This document shows positions 31,803 to 40,638 of a stretch of DNA of 64,000 bases, piece by piece (the first letter of the stretch is position 1; every line of letters starts with the position of its first letter). The notes beneath the pieces were generated by a model. That model did no database searches and was not told where the DNA came from. It saw only the letters and a program-made list of their open reading frames with translations. The DNA is taken from contig OY776378.1 of NCBI GenBank assembly GCA_963675575.1, positions 1,488,001-1,552,000 on the forward strand, given 5' to 3'. The stretch comes from JAGLOK01 sp963675575 (GTDB taxonomy: Bacteria; Bacillota; Clostridia; Christensenellales; UMGS416). Both the position numbers and the translations under genes were made by a program.

Positions 31803-33121
31803 TAAAGTGCCTCTCCGATTAAATCATATTCAGTACATGAATTAATCATTACGTTGTAAAATTCTCCGGGAATTATATCCGCGCTGTTTTTAATAATTAC
31901 AGTTCCATCTATATCAGAAGCCTGATGCTGGCTGCGGCCAATGTATCCGTCTTCGCAAAAGTCCTCTGCCAAAATTTTAAGAGTTTTGCCAATCTTTTTT
32001 TCAAGCAGAGATTTGGATATATTCATCTGTTTTTTCATCAATTCATCTCGGCGCGCGACAGCGACACTCTCCTTTACCTGATCTATCATATCATATGCAG
32101 GTGTCCCCTCTTCGGGACTGAAAGCGAAAACACCCATGTTATCGAATGGGAAATCACCAATAAAGTCATAAAGTTCTTTAAATTGTGCATCTGTTTCCCC
32201 TGGAAATCCAGTTATAAAAGCCGTTCTTATCGCAATATCAGGATTAATAGATTTTATCAGGTTGTATTTCTCTTCTATTAAGCGTCTGTCAGAACGGCGA
32301 TTCATCCGTTTTAAAATATCATCATTTATGTGCTGAAGCGGAATATCTATATAATTTGTGATATTATCATTTTTGGAAATTGTCTCAATCAGAGCGGGCG
32401 ATACCATTTCCGGATAGGCGTAAAGCACACGTATCCATATATCATCGCTTATTGATGCTATTTTTTTCAGCAATATATTTAGGCTTGTGCCCCCTATATC
32501 CGTTCCGTATCTTGTCGTGTCCTGCGCTATCAGCGTAATTTCTTTTATTCCTCTCTTAACCATGCCGTTGGCTTCCGTGAGTATGGATTTTTCGTCACGG
32601 CTTCTGTATGCTCCTCGTATTTGTGGTATCGCGCAATATGCACAGTTGTTCGAGCAGCCTTCAGCTATTTTTATATCGGCTCTGAAGAGCGACTGTGTGT
32701 TTATGCGCTCACCGCATGATATCACTGATAAATCAGTGGTAACATCAACTATTTTTTTGTCACTTTCAAAAAGCTTGCTAAGATATTTTCCAATTTCGTT
32801 ATATTGAGTGATGCCGAGGACGGCGTCTACTTCAGGAATGTCTTTTAGAATCTCCTCGTGATATCTTTTAGAAAAGCATCCCGTTACAATAATTTTGTCT
32901 ATTATCCCCTGCTCTTTAAGAGCAACCGCATTGAAGATTTCTTCTACTGCCTCTTCTTTGGCACTTTTGATAAAACCGCAAGTATTAATTATCACCGCGT
33001 CGCAATCTTCAATGTTTTCTTCAATCAAAAAACCATCGTCATATGCCCTTTTTAGCATCACTTCCGCATCTACGCGATTTTTGGGGCAGCCCAATGATAT
33101 AAGGCCTATTTTCTTATTCAT
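31802..33121 (-). CDS. rimO: Ribosomal protein S12 methylthiotransferase RimO
   Basis: A 439-residue radical-SAM methylthiotransferase that modifies an aspartate of ribosomal protein S12. It begins MNKKIGLISLGCPKNRVDAE with the first cluster cysteine. INTCGF and TGCFSKRY supply the other two, and the radical-SAM triad is CSNNCAYC. A TRAM domain closes the protein. GCPKNRVD is typical of RimO rather than MiaB. The start overlaps the ftsK end by 8 bases; longer in-frame codons up to 33199 lie inside ftsK and are ignored. The ribosome site is weak, so coupling to ftsK is likely. Confidence 0.95.
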   Translation of the reverse strand: MNKKIGLISLGCPKNRVDAEVMLKRAYDDGFLIEENIEDCDAVIINTCGFIKSAKEEAVEEIFNAVALKEQGIIDKIIVTGCFSKRYHEEILKDIPEVDAVLGITQYNEIGKYLSKLFESDKKIVDVTTDLSVISCGERINTQSLFRADIKIAEGCSNNCAYCAIPQIRGAYRSRDEKSILTEANGMVKRGIKEITLIAQDTTRYGTDIGGTSLNILLKKIASISDDIWIRVLYAYPEMVSPALIETISKNDNITNYIDIPLQHINDDILKRMNRRSDRRLIEEKYNLIKSINPDIAIRTAFITGFPGETDAQFKELYDFIGDFPFDNMGVFAFSPEEGTPAYDMIDQVKESVAVARRDELMKKQMNISKSLLEKKIGKTLKILAEDFCEDGYIGRSQHQASDIDGTVIIKNSADIIPGEFYNVMINSCTEYDLIGEAL

Positions 33122-35561
33122 TAAATTGTTCAACTTTCTCGTGTGCCTGTTGTCTGGTTGTAATGATTTCACGTGGTTTCGCGCCGTTTTTGGGGCCAAT
33201 TACACCCACTCGCTCTATATCATCTACTATCCTCGCCGCTCTGGCGTAGCCTACACGAAGCTTCCTTTGCAAAAGAGATATTGAGGCCTGTTCCATATCG
33301 AATATCACATCAATTCCCTTGTCAACGAGGTTGTCCAGCCCCGGGTCTTCCGTATCTGTGGCTCCAGCGCCTTTTTTGCCCTTTTTCCCTGCCGATTTTT
33401 CCATCTTATTAACGTCTTCTATAATTTCATCAGAATAGTTGGCAGTGTCATTTTTGATAAACGATGTAACATCGTGCACTTCTTTTTCGGTAACAAACGC
33501 ACCCTGCAGACGAATTGGCTTCGGAGCACCACTGGGGTTGAATAACATATCTCCTCGACCCAAAAGCTTCTCCGCGCCTGTGGTGTCGAGTATTGTTCTC
33601 GCGTCTATTTGCGAATAAACCGAAAATGCGATTCTAGCTGGAATATTCGCCTTGATAATGCCGGTAATAACATCAACAGAAGGTCGCTGTGTAGCTATAA
33701 CAAGGTGTATTCCGGCGGCTCGTGCGAGCTGTGCCAAACGCACGATGGAATCTTCCACTTCGTTTCTCGCCACAGCCATAAGGTCTGCAAGTTCATCTAT
33801 AATTATTACAATCTGAGGTATTTTTTCAAATTTCCCGCTTGATTCCGCCAGTTCATTATATCTGTGAATATCACGCGCCATTTTGTCTTGGAACATTTGG
33901 TATCTTTTGCTCATCTCGTTAATAGCCCAGTTAAGCGCACCGGCGGCTTTCTTGGCATCGTTGACCACAGGGATAAGCAGATGTGGAATGCCGTTATATA
34001 TCGAAAGCTCCACACGCTTGGGGTCAATGAGTATCATTCTTACATCTTCCGGAGAAGATTTATATATTAAGCTTATTATTAAAGAATTTATACAAACAGA
34101 TTTACCTGAACCGGTAGCACCTGCAATAAGCATGTGCGGCATTCTGCCAAGGTCGGCGACCACGTTTTTCCCTGTTATGTCTTTACCCAAGGAAAAAGAC
34201 AAGCTAGACTTCGCTTTTGTGAAAGCCGAGCTGTCAATGATGTCGCGAAGCTTTACAATTGAAATGTTTTCATTGGGAATCTCTATTCCTATTGCCGCTT
34301 TTCCGGGAATTGGGGCTTCTATGCGAACACCCTGAGCTGCAAGGGACAGCGCGATGTCATTTGATAGGTTTGTTATACGCGAAATCTTTACCCCCGGAGG
34401 AGGCTGTAGCTCAAATCTTGTAACAGCAGGCCCTCGCGACACCTGCATCACTTTAGCAGGAATGCCAAAGCTTTCAAGCGTTTCTTCCAGGCGCACGGCA
34501 TTATCCCTGCATTCGGCCTCGGCGTTTAAATCACGCTTGTTTGTCGACCTTTCAAGCAAAGCTATTGGTGGAAATATATAGGGCGGCATTTCAACCTCTT
34601 CGCCCACTGAGGCTTTTGCCTTGTTCCATTCATCTTCGGTGGTATCCTTCTTTTTTTCCTGTGGCGGCTGTGTTTGGTAAGGCTCTACGTTTTCAATAGG
34701 CATTTGTTCATATATTCTTTTTTGCCTTATAGTTTTTTTACTCAAAAACTCAGGCATTTGCTCATCCGGTTTCTCTCCATAAGGAAAGTCGTCATTTGCA
34801 AGCATCGTCAGATCTTCTTGATATGGATCTTCAACGTCGGATAAATCATCTATATACAGTCTTCTTTTTTCTCTGATTTCATTTGCTTTGGTTTTTACGG
34901 ATTCATTTATCCTTGTGCTGGTTTCGGAAATTTTATCGCCAACGTCACGACCGATTTTTCTTAAAGAAATCCGAAGTTTAACCAAAATCACAGCGGCTAT
35001 ATACGTGGAAAACACAAGATATGCTCCCCAAGAATCAATATTTTTTACAAGTGGATAAGATATTATCGCAGCTAAGGCTCCTGCTCCTAATTTAAACGCT
35101 GAACCAAAGTCATAGGAGGTACGAACAAAGCTATTGAAAGTGTCTCTGCTATATTCGTCTCCGAACTTTATCTGCAAACATGCAATATGGAATATACAAA
35201 TTACGCATATCGCAAAAACTGACCAGATTATGATGCTGATTACTTTGACTTTGCGTTTTCGTTTGACTATTATGGCTACAGCGAGGGCAACAATTGCAAA
35301 TGGTAATACATACGCTAAAATTCCAAAAGATCCAAATAGCGCGCTATATATGGCTTCTCCCCACTTGCCCGCATATTCTGTATATATACACAACGCGGAG
35401 TAAATTCCTATAACACCAATGCACAAGCCGATTATTTCTTCTCGCCTTTGTTTCCTTTTAAGCTTACCCGTCTTTCTTTTTGCAGACGTAGCTGGCTTTT
35501 TTTTAGCCGTGCTTGTAGTATTTCTTTTTGTGGTACTGCTCTTTTTCTTTGGCGCAGCCAA
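33114..35561 (-). CDS. ftsK: DNA translocase FtsK/SpoIIIE
   Basis: An 815-residue septal DNA pump. A Lys-rich cytoplasmic start (1-40) is followed by about four membrane helices (45-200), an acidic linker (about 220-320), and the RecA-like motor with Walker A GATGSGKS near residue 480, VIIIDELADLM and ARAAGIHLVIATQRPSVDVITG. The C-terminal gamma winged helix (GYARAARIVDDIERVGVIGP) reads DNA polarity. The TTG at 35561 sits 5 bases after GAGGTGA. It would work with a Xer-type recombinase; the one at 21347 is a candidate partner. Confidence 0.96.
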   Translation of the reverse strand: MAAPKKKSSTTKRNTTSTAKKKPATSAKRKTGKLKRKQRREEIIGLCIGVIGIYSALCIYTEYAGKWGEAIYSALFGSFGILAYVLPFAIVALAVAIIVKRKRKVKVISIIIWSVFAICVICIFHIACLQIKFGDEYSRDTFNSFVRTSYDFGSAFKLGAGALAAIISYPLVKNIDSWGAYLVFSTYIAAVILVKLRISLRKIGRDVGDKISETSTRINESVKTKANEIREKRRLYIDDLSDVEDPYQEDLTMLANDDFPYGEKPDEQMPEFLSKKTIRQKRIYEQMPIENVEPYQTQPPQEKKKDTTEDEWNKAKASVGEEVEMPPYIFPPIALLERSTNKRDLNAEAECRDNAVRLEETLESFGIPAKVMQVSRGPAVTRFELQPPPGVKISRITNLSNDIALSLAAQGVRIEAPIPGKAAIGIEIPNENISIVKLRDIIDSSAFTKAKSSLSFSLGKDITGKNVVADLGRMPHMLIAGATGSGKSVCINSLIISLIYKSSPEDVRMILIDPKRVELSIYNGIPHLLIPVVNDAKKAAGALNWAINEMSKRYQMFQDKMARDIHRYNELAESSGKFEKIPQIVIIIDELADLMAVARNEVEDSIVRLAQLARAAGIHLVIATQRPSVDVITGIIKANIPARIAFSVYSQIDARTILDTTGAEKLLGRGDMLFNPSGAPKPIRLQGAFVTEKEVHDVTSFIKNDTANYSDEIIEDVNKMEKSAGKKGKKGAGATDTEDPGLDNLVDKGIDVIFDMEQASISLLQRKLRVGYARAARIVDDIERVGVIGPKNGAKPREIITTRQQAHEKVEQFNE

Positions 35562-35673
35562 ATCATCACCTCAACACATATAAATTCTTTTTACATTATA
35601 CAGTATTCAGAGATGATTTGAAAAGGGAAATTGCTTTATTGAAATTTAAAAATTTTAAACAAAGCCAAATTAT

Positions 35674-36891
35674 TTATAGATTATTTTCAATCTCAATATT
35701 TGCCTCTATAAATTCTTCATGAAGCGCACGAACAGCTTTTTCGCCGTCTTCTTCTTTTATAAGACAGGAAATATTCAGGTATGAGTCTGCTGACTGTAAA
35801 ATCTCAATTCCATTTTCCAAAAGTGCCGCAACTATCTTCGCCATAACCCCTGGAACACCGTGCATTTTTGAACCGATAGCCGTAACTTTGACGAGTTTAT
35901 CCGTCTTTACAAATTCCAAAGACATGCTATTTATAGCGGTTTCGCACTCTTTGATATCTGCTCTGTCTATCGTAAAAACAATGCTGTCGACGAAAATATT
36001 TATTAAATCAAGGCTTATCCCTTCGTCTGCGAGAAGAGCCAAAAGCTTGTAATCGTCACTTTCACCAATGCGTGAGATTTTAAACTGGACTCTGTTTTTA
36101 AGCAGTGCAATAGACGAAATCACATCGTTTAAGTTTTGCGGGTCGTGATAAAGTTGCTCGTTTATAATTGTCGTGCCGGGAGAATCTGAAAAAGTATTGC
36201 GAACGCACATTTTAAGTCCATGCTCTCTGGCAATCTCAACAGCCTTAGGATGAATTACCTTAGCCCCTTCCAAAGCCATTTGAAAAAGTTCATCCGTATT
36301 TATAATGTCAATAAATTTTGCCTTTTCTACGATTCGAGGGTCTGCGGACATTATACCGTCAACATCAGTATAAATCTCCACCAAATCAGACTTGAGTGCC
36401 GCTCCTATAATAACCGCTGAAGTGTCCGAGCCGCCTCTGCCAAGGGTTGTTATCTGGTTTTTAGCGTTTGTTCCCTGAAATCCCGCAATAATAGGCGTAA
36501 TACCTTTGTTCAAAAGCTTGTTTAAGTAGTCCGGATTTACATATACGCAAGAAGCGGAGCCGTGCGTGTCGTCGGTTATAACTCCCGCTTGAGCACCCGT
36601 CACAGCGTGAGCATTATAGCCATTGTCATTTAGCATATCGCTCATTACTACCGCGCTTATAAGCTCGCCAGTAGACATCAAAAGGTCTTTGTCTCGCTTA
36701 TTGATTGTATCTCCCACAAGAGACAGCAATGTATCTGTAGCGTAAGGTTCGCCTTTTCTCCCCATAGCTGAGATAACAACAGCCACCTTGTCCCCCGCAT
36801 CAATGGAGGACACGATTTTTTTAACAGCGGCTTGCCTCGCCTCTTTGGTGCTTACAGAAGTTCCGCCAAATTTCATTACTATGAGCGACAT
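35674..36891 (-). CDS. lysC: Aspartate kinase
   Basis: A 405-residue kinase for the first step of lysine, threonine and methionine synthesis. KFGGTSVSTKEARQ starts the catalytic domain; GRGGSDTSAVIIGAAL and YTDVDGIMSADPRI follow. Two ACT domains fill about 265-405, so feedback control by amino acids is likely. Single gene, with no homoserine dehydrogenase fused. It follows the dUTPase gene by 29 bases and is probably in its transcript. Confidence 0.93.
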   Translation of the reverse strand: MSLIVMKFGGTSVSTKEARQAAVKKIVSSIDAGDKVAVVISAMGRKGEPYATDTLLSLVGDTINKRDKDLLMSTGELISAVVMSDMLNDNGYNAHAVTGAQAGVITDDTHGSASCVYVNPDYLNKLLNKGITPIIAGFQGTNAKNQITTLGRGGSDTSAVIIGAALKSDLVEIYTDVDGIMSADPRIVEKAKFIDIINTDELFQMALEGAKVIHPKAVEIAREHGLKMCVRNTFSDSPGTTIINEQLYHDPQNLNDVISSIALLKNRVQFKISRIGESDDYKLLALLADEGISLDLINIFVDSIVFTIDRADIKECETAINSMSLEFVKTDKLVKVTAIGSKMHGVPGVMAKIVAALLENGIEILQSADSYLNISCLIKEEDGEKAVRALHEEFIEANIEIENNL

Positions 36892-36920
36892 ATCCGTCTC
36901 CTTAAAACAGCTTCAAATCT

Positions 36921-37292
36921 TTACTGCTGTTCGTTTATATCGTATCCTTTTTTTGCCGACTTACCATATTGTCTATCAAAATTCTCTTTATTTTTATCGA
37001 TATACATATTGTAAAGCTCATCTGCATCCATATCATATATTAGGCACATGCTGACGAAAAAGTGAAGTATATCGACAAGCTCTTCTTTTACTTTAACTTC
37101 ATCTACAGGCTTTGGGTTTTTCCACCATTTGAAATTAACTTCATCTATTAACTCCGCCATCTCAGAAAGCATAGCCAGTGTTTGTTTTTGCATCCATTCT
37201 TCTTTTGTGATACCAGTTAAATTTCGTTTTTGCTTTATTTCGTCATTAAGGGATTTTTGCATTTCAAAGATAGTTTGCAATTTGTCTTGCAT
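36921..37292 (-). CDS. Dimeric all-alpha dUTPase-like NTP pyrophosphatase
   Basis: A 123-residue protein of the dUTPase_2/MazG-like superfamily, which hydrolyses dUTP/dUDP and keeps uracil out of DNA. The metal-binding helices show EMAELIDEVNFKWWK and EELVDILHFFVSMCL, with the paired acidic residues expected. DKNKENFDRQYG matches the C-terminal substrate region. Smaller than phage members of the family. Directly upstream of the aspartate kinase gene. Confidence 0.85.
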   Translation of the reverse strand: MQDKLQTIFEMQKSLNDEIKQKRNLTGITKEEWMQKQTLAMLSEMAELIDEVNFKWWKNPKPVDEVKVKEELVDILHFFVSMCLIYDMDADELYNMYIDKNKENFDRQYGKSAKKGYDINEQQ

Positions 37293-37321
37293 GTGTGTTC
37301 TCCTTTTATTCTAATTTAATA

Positions 37322-37350
37322 ATTATATCTTAATTAAACGAGCGGTTCAA
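37322..37350 (-). promoter_or_regulatory. Promoter of the dUTPase-aspartate kinase pair
   Basis: Minus strand TTGAAC (37345-37350) and TATAAT (37322-37327), 17-base spacer, 30 bases before the ATG. Confidence 0.7.
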
Positions 37351-37365
37351 ATAGTAATTACATAA

Positions 37366-37395
37366 CAAAAAAGGCACCTATTAGAGATGCCTTTT
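37366..37395 (-). terminator. Terminator of pnp
   Basis: Minus strand AAAAGGCA pairs with TGCCTTTT (37369-37395) across an 11-base loop, followed by T residues, 16 bases after the pnp stop. Confidence 0.85.
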
Positions 37396-37410
37396 AAAAA
37401 GTTGATATTA

Positions 37411-39540
37411 TTATTTATTCTTAAGCTCTTCCTTCTTCTTCTTTTCTTCTTCAATCATGCCTTTGCGAGAAAGATTTACTCTGTTTTGAGAATCAATTTC
37501 GATGACTTTAACTAAGATTCTGTCACCTTCTTTGACTTCGTCTTCAACATTTTTAACATGATGGTCGGCAAGGCGGGATATGTGTACCATTCCGTCTTTT
37601 CCGGGAATAAGCTCTACAAATGCGCCGAAATTCATTATGCGTACAACTTTCCCAAAGTAAACTTCGCCTACTTCAACTTCCTTTACAATGGATTCAATCA
37701 TTTCGCGGGCTTTTGCGCCTGCTGCTTCATCTATAGTGGAGATTATGACTCTTCCGTCTTCTTCGATATCAATCTTAACACCGGTTTCATCAATAATCTT
37801 GTTAATTACTTTTCCGCCTGGTCCAATTACCTCGCGGATTTTGTCAACTTTGATTTTGAACATTATCATTTTCGGAGCATATTCTGATAAGTGTCCTCTG
37901 GGTGCTTCCAAAGTTTCCATCATTTTTCCAAGTATGTGCATGCGGCCAAGCTTTGCCTGAGCTAAAGCTCTTTCTAGCACCTCTTTGCCGATGCCCTTTA
38001 TTTTCATATCCATCTGAATGGCAGTAATTCCGTCTTTTGTACCCGCGACTTTGAAATCCATGTCGCCTAAGAAATCTTCAAGGCCCTGAATGTCAGTAAG
38101 GATTGCGATGTCGCCTGCTTCTTCATCTTTCATCAGTCCCATAGCAACTCCTGCAACAGGTGCTTTAATGGGAACGCCCGCATCCATCAATGACAGAGTT
38201 GAAGCGCAGATTGCAGCCTGTGATGTTGAGCCGTTTGATGAAAGTATTTCAGAAACCAAACGAAGTGTATATGGGAATACATCGCCATCGGGTATAACCG
38301 GCAACAATGCTCTTTCTCCAAGTGCGCCGTGACCAATTTCACGCCTGCCCGGGCTTCTCATAGGCCTTGCTTCGCCTACTGAATACGGAGGCATGTTGTA
38401 ATGATGCATATAGCGCTTTTCTTCAACATTTGTAATGCCATCGATACGCTGTTTGTCACTTAAAGGTCCTAATGTAAGGATAGTAAGCGCCTGAGTTTCA
38501 CCGCGTGTGAAGATTGCTGAGCCATGTGTTCTGTCAAACACTGATGTTTCACACCAAATGGGACGCACTTCATCAAGCCTTCTTCCATCCGGACGAACGC
38601 CCTCTTTAAGTATTTTCTTGCGTACGATTTTCTTGGTTAGATTATAAATGGCTCCGTCAATATCACTTTCTTTTTTAGCGTATTCTTCACCATATTTCTC
38701 TTCAAGAATGGTTTTAAGTTTTGCTTCAGCTTCCTGCTGGGTAGCTTTTCTTTCATATCTGTCAAAAGGCTTTAAACCTTCCGCTATTATGTCGTAACCA
38801 AGTTCGAGCACATCTTCTTCGACAGTATTTTCAACTTCGTCAAACTCGATTATTTGCTTTTCTAAGCCGACTTCGGCAACCATTGTATCAATAAAGGCGA
38901 CGATTTTTTTGATTTCCTCATGTCCGAAAAGTATGGCGTCAAGCATCTGTTGTTCTGAAATTTCTTTTGACCCAGCTTCAACCATCATAACAGCGTCACG
39001 TGTTCCGGCGACTGTAAGCTCAAGGTCACTTTTTTCCATTTCGGAAACAGTTGGGTTTATTACAAACTCTCCATCTATGAGTCCAACTACAACTGAGCCT
39101 GTAGGCCCTGCAAAAGGAATATCCGAAATTGAAAGTGCTATGGATGACCCAACCATGCTCCAAACATCTGGAGTAATTTCCGGATCAACAGACATAACGG
39201 TTGATATTACCTGAACTTCTCTTCTGATTCTTTTATCGAACAAAGGCCTAATAGGTCTGTCTGTAAGTCTTGATGTAAGTATTGATGTTTCAGGCGGTCT
39301 TGATTCCCTTTTGATAAATCCTCCGGGAATTTTGCCAACTGAATACATTTTCGCTTCAAAGTCTACTGTAAGCGGAAAGAAATCCAAGCCGGGTCTGGCT
39401 TTGTCCGCCATCGTTGCTGCTGTAAGAACGGCTGTGTCTCCTACTCTGATTATACATGCGGCATTCGCCTGCATCGCCACATGTCCGGTCTCAACCACTA
39501 TCTTGCGACCGCCGATTGTACCTTCAAATGTTTTTTTCAT
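37411..39540 (-). CDS. pnp: Polyribonucleotide nucleotidyltransferase
   Basis: A 709-residue 3'-to-5' phosphorolytic exoribonuclease. Two RNase PH domains (about 1-230 and 310-545) are joined by an alpha-helical region. The second one contains FTRGETQAL and the catalytic SNGSTSQAAICAS stretch. KH (IGPGGKVINKIIDETG, near 560) and S1 (GKVVRIMNFGAFVELIPGKDGMVHIS, near 625) domains follow. The rpsO-pnp order is conserved across bacteria. The 198-base gap to rpsO contains the rpsO terminator and probably a separate pnp promoter. Confidence 0.98.
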   Translation of the reverse strand: MKKTFEGTIGGRKIVVETGHVAMQANAACIIRVGDTAVLTAATMADKARPGLDFFPLTVDFEAKMYSVGKIPGGFIKRESRPPETSILTSRLTDRPIRPLFDKRIRREVQVISTVMSVDPEITPDVWSMVGSSIALSISDIPFAGPTGSVVVGLIDGEFVINPTVSEMEKSDLELTVAGTRDAVMMVEAGSKEISEQQMLDAILFGHEEIKKIVAFIDTMVAEVGLEKQIIEFDEVENTVEEDVLELGYDIIAEGLKPFDRYERKATQQEAEAKLKTILEEKYGEEYAKKESDIDGAIYNLTKKIVRKKILKEGVRPDGRRLDEVRPIWCETSVFDRTHGSAIFTRGETQALTILTLGPLSDKQRIDGITNVEEKRYMHHYNMPPYSVGEARPMRSPGRREIGHGALGERALLPVIPDGDVFPYTLRLVSEILSSNGSTSQAAICASTLSLMDAGVPIKAPVAGVAMGLMKDEEAGDIAILTDIQGLEDFLGDMDFKVAGTKDGITAIQMDMKIKGIGKEVLERALAQAKLGRMHILGKMMETLEAPRGHLSEYAPKMIMFKIKVDKIREVIGPGGKVINKIIDETGVKIDIEEDGRVIISTIDEAAGAKAREMIESIVKEVEVGEVYFGKVVRIMNFGAFVELIPGKDGMVHISRLADHHVKNVEDEVKEGDRILVKVIEIDSQNRVNLSRKGMIEEEKKKKEELKNK

Positions 39541-39703
39541 TTGTTACTCCTTAATATATATCACTTTTATTTTTGCCAATTTTAATTTGCGCCGATTCGA
39601 ATTATTTAACATGAATTCAGTACCCTAAAAAATATTATTGACTTTTTCTTTAAGCCAAAACTATTTTTTAACTGATTATTATCGGGAATAAAGTTGTTAA
39701 TCA

Positions 39704-39731
39704 AAATAAAGAGCGGAATTCACCGCTCTTT
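39704..39731 (-). terminator. Terminator of rpsO
   Basis: Minus strand AAAGAGCGG pairs with CCGCTCTTT (39708-39731, six-base loop), followed by ATTTTG. Confidence 0.8.
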
Positions 39732-39738
39732 TATATAC

Positions 39739-40002
39739 TTATTTTCTTATTCCGAGTTTAGCAATGATTGAACGATATCTTTCGATATCCTTTTTGATCA
39801 AATAATTTAAAAGCCCTCGTCTTTGACCTACCATCATCAATAGCCCGCGCCTGGAGTGATGGTCTTTTTTATGAATTTTAAGGTGTTCTGTCAAGTGGTT
39901 TATGCGATGTGTTAATATCGCTATCTGCACTTCGGGTGAACCAGTGTCGCCCTCATGCCTCGCGTGTTCTTTGATAATTTGTTCTTTAACTGCCTTATCC
40001 AT
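39739..40002 (-). CDS. rpsO: 30S ribosomal protein S15
   Basis: An 87-residue ribosomal protein. The signature HKKDHHSRRGLLMMVGQRRGLLNYL is intact, as is EGDTGSPEVQIAILTHRI. It binds 16S rRNA early in assembly and in many bacteria also its own mRNA leader. A GGAGG site precedes the ATG. Confidence 0.98.
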   Translation of the reverse strand: MDKAVKEQIIKEHARHEGDTGSPEVQIAILTHRINHLTEHLKIHKKDHHSRRGLLMMVGQRRGLLNYLIKKDIERYRSIIAKLGIRK

Positions 40003-40095
40003 TATACAACCTCCGTTTAATTAGCCTTAATCAGAGTAGACCGTTGGTTAGTCGGTGAACCTTGACTAAGGTATTTGGTGCTTTACACACCGCTA
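40003..40095 (-). ncRNA. rpsO leader, candidate S15 autoregulatory structure
   Basis: The transcript from the promoter at 40099 has a leader of about 90 bases that can form GGTG/CACC (40078-40092) and TTAGTC/GACTAA (40047-40068) hairpins just before the ribosome site. S15 represses its own mRNA through such leaders in several phyla. I cannot assign a known structural class by eye. Confidence 0.45.
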
Positions 40096-40098
40096 GGT

Positions 40099-40127
40099 AT
40101 TTTATCATAATAAGTTAAACTTGTAAA
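40099..40127 (-). promoter_or_regulatory. rpsO promoter
   Basis: Minus strand TTTACA (40122-40127) and TAAAAT (40099-40104), 17-base spacer. Confidence 0.65.
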
Positions 40128-40135
40128 CCTATTAA

Positions 40136-40438
40136 TTATGTCCGATTGAACCGCGCAATATTTTCGGATTTTGTTTCCATTTGCGTCTGTTCATTAATCT
40201 CCTGAGCCTTTTTGGGCTTTGCTGATTTTGTGCGTCGCTCTTTTAAAAGCTCGTCGGCGATATTTAGTGCTGCTAAAACAGCAACCATCGATGTGCTTAA
40301 TTGATCGTATTTTTTATGAATCTCGGACATCTTCTTATCAACATGTATGGCAACTTCATGCATGTATTCTTCCGGCTCGTCTCCGGCAATCACATACTCG
40401 TGTCCGTCAATTCTTACAGTTGTCTTTCTACGCGGCAT
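40136..40438 (-). CDS. zapA: Cell division protein ZapA
   Basis: A 100-residue FtsZ-ring stabiliser. The N-terminal beta part KTTVRIDGHEYVIAGDEPEEYMHEVAIHVDKKM is typical, followed by the helical coiled-coil region MVAVLAALNIADELL and a charged tail. In many Firmicutes zapA follows pheT, as here (200 bases downstream on the same strand). Confidence 0.93.
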   Translation of the reverse strand: MPRRKTTVRIDGHEYVIAGDEPEEYMHEVAIHVDKKMSEIHKKYDQLSTSMVAVLAALNIADELLKERRTKSAKPKKAQEINEQTQMETKSENIARFNRT

Positions 40439-40587
40439 GCCAACTCCACCTCTTTATTTTCTATAATATATATTACATTAAAATGGTTTTTATAGCAAGC
40501 GAAGGTTTATATCAAGTATTTATGGTTTATCGCAATATAACTACAAAACACAATTGCGTTTCATAAGAATGTCTATGATTTTCATGA

Positions 40588-40611
40588 AAGCTCTTTCAAA
40601 AGAAAGAGCTT
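40588..40611. other. Perfect 10-bp hairpin after pheT
   Basis: AAGCTCTTTC, AAAA, GAAAGAGCTT, 28 bases downstream of the pheT stop. No T run on either strand, so it is not a classical terminator. It may stabilise the pheST 3' end. Confidence 0.5.
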
Positions 40612-40638
40612 AAAAGACAATCATCTAAAAAATATTCT

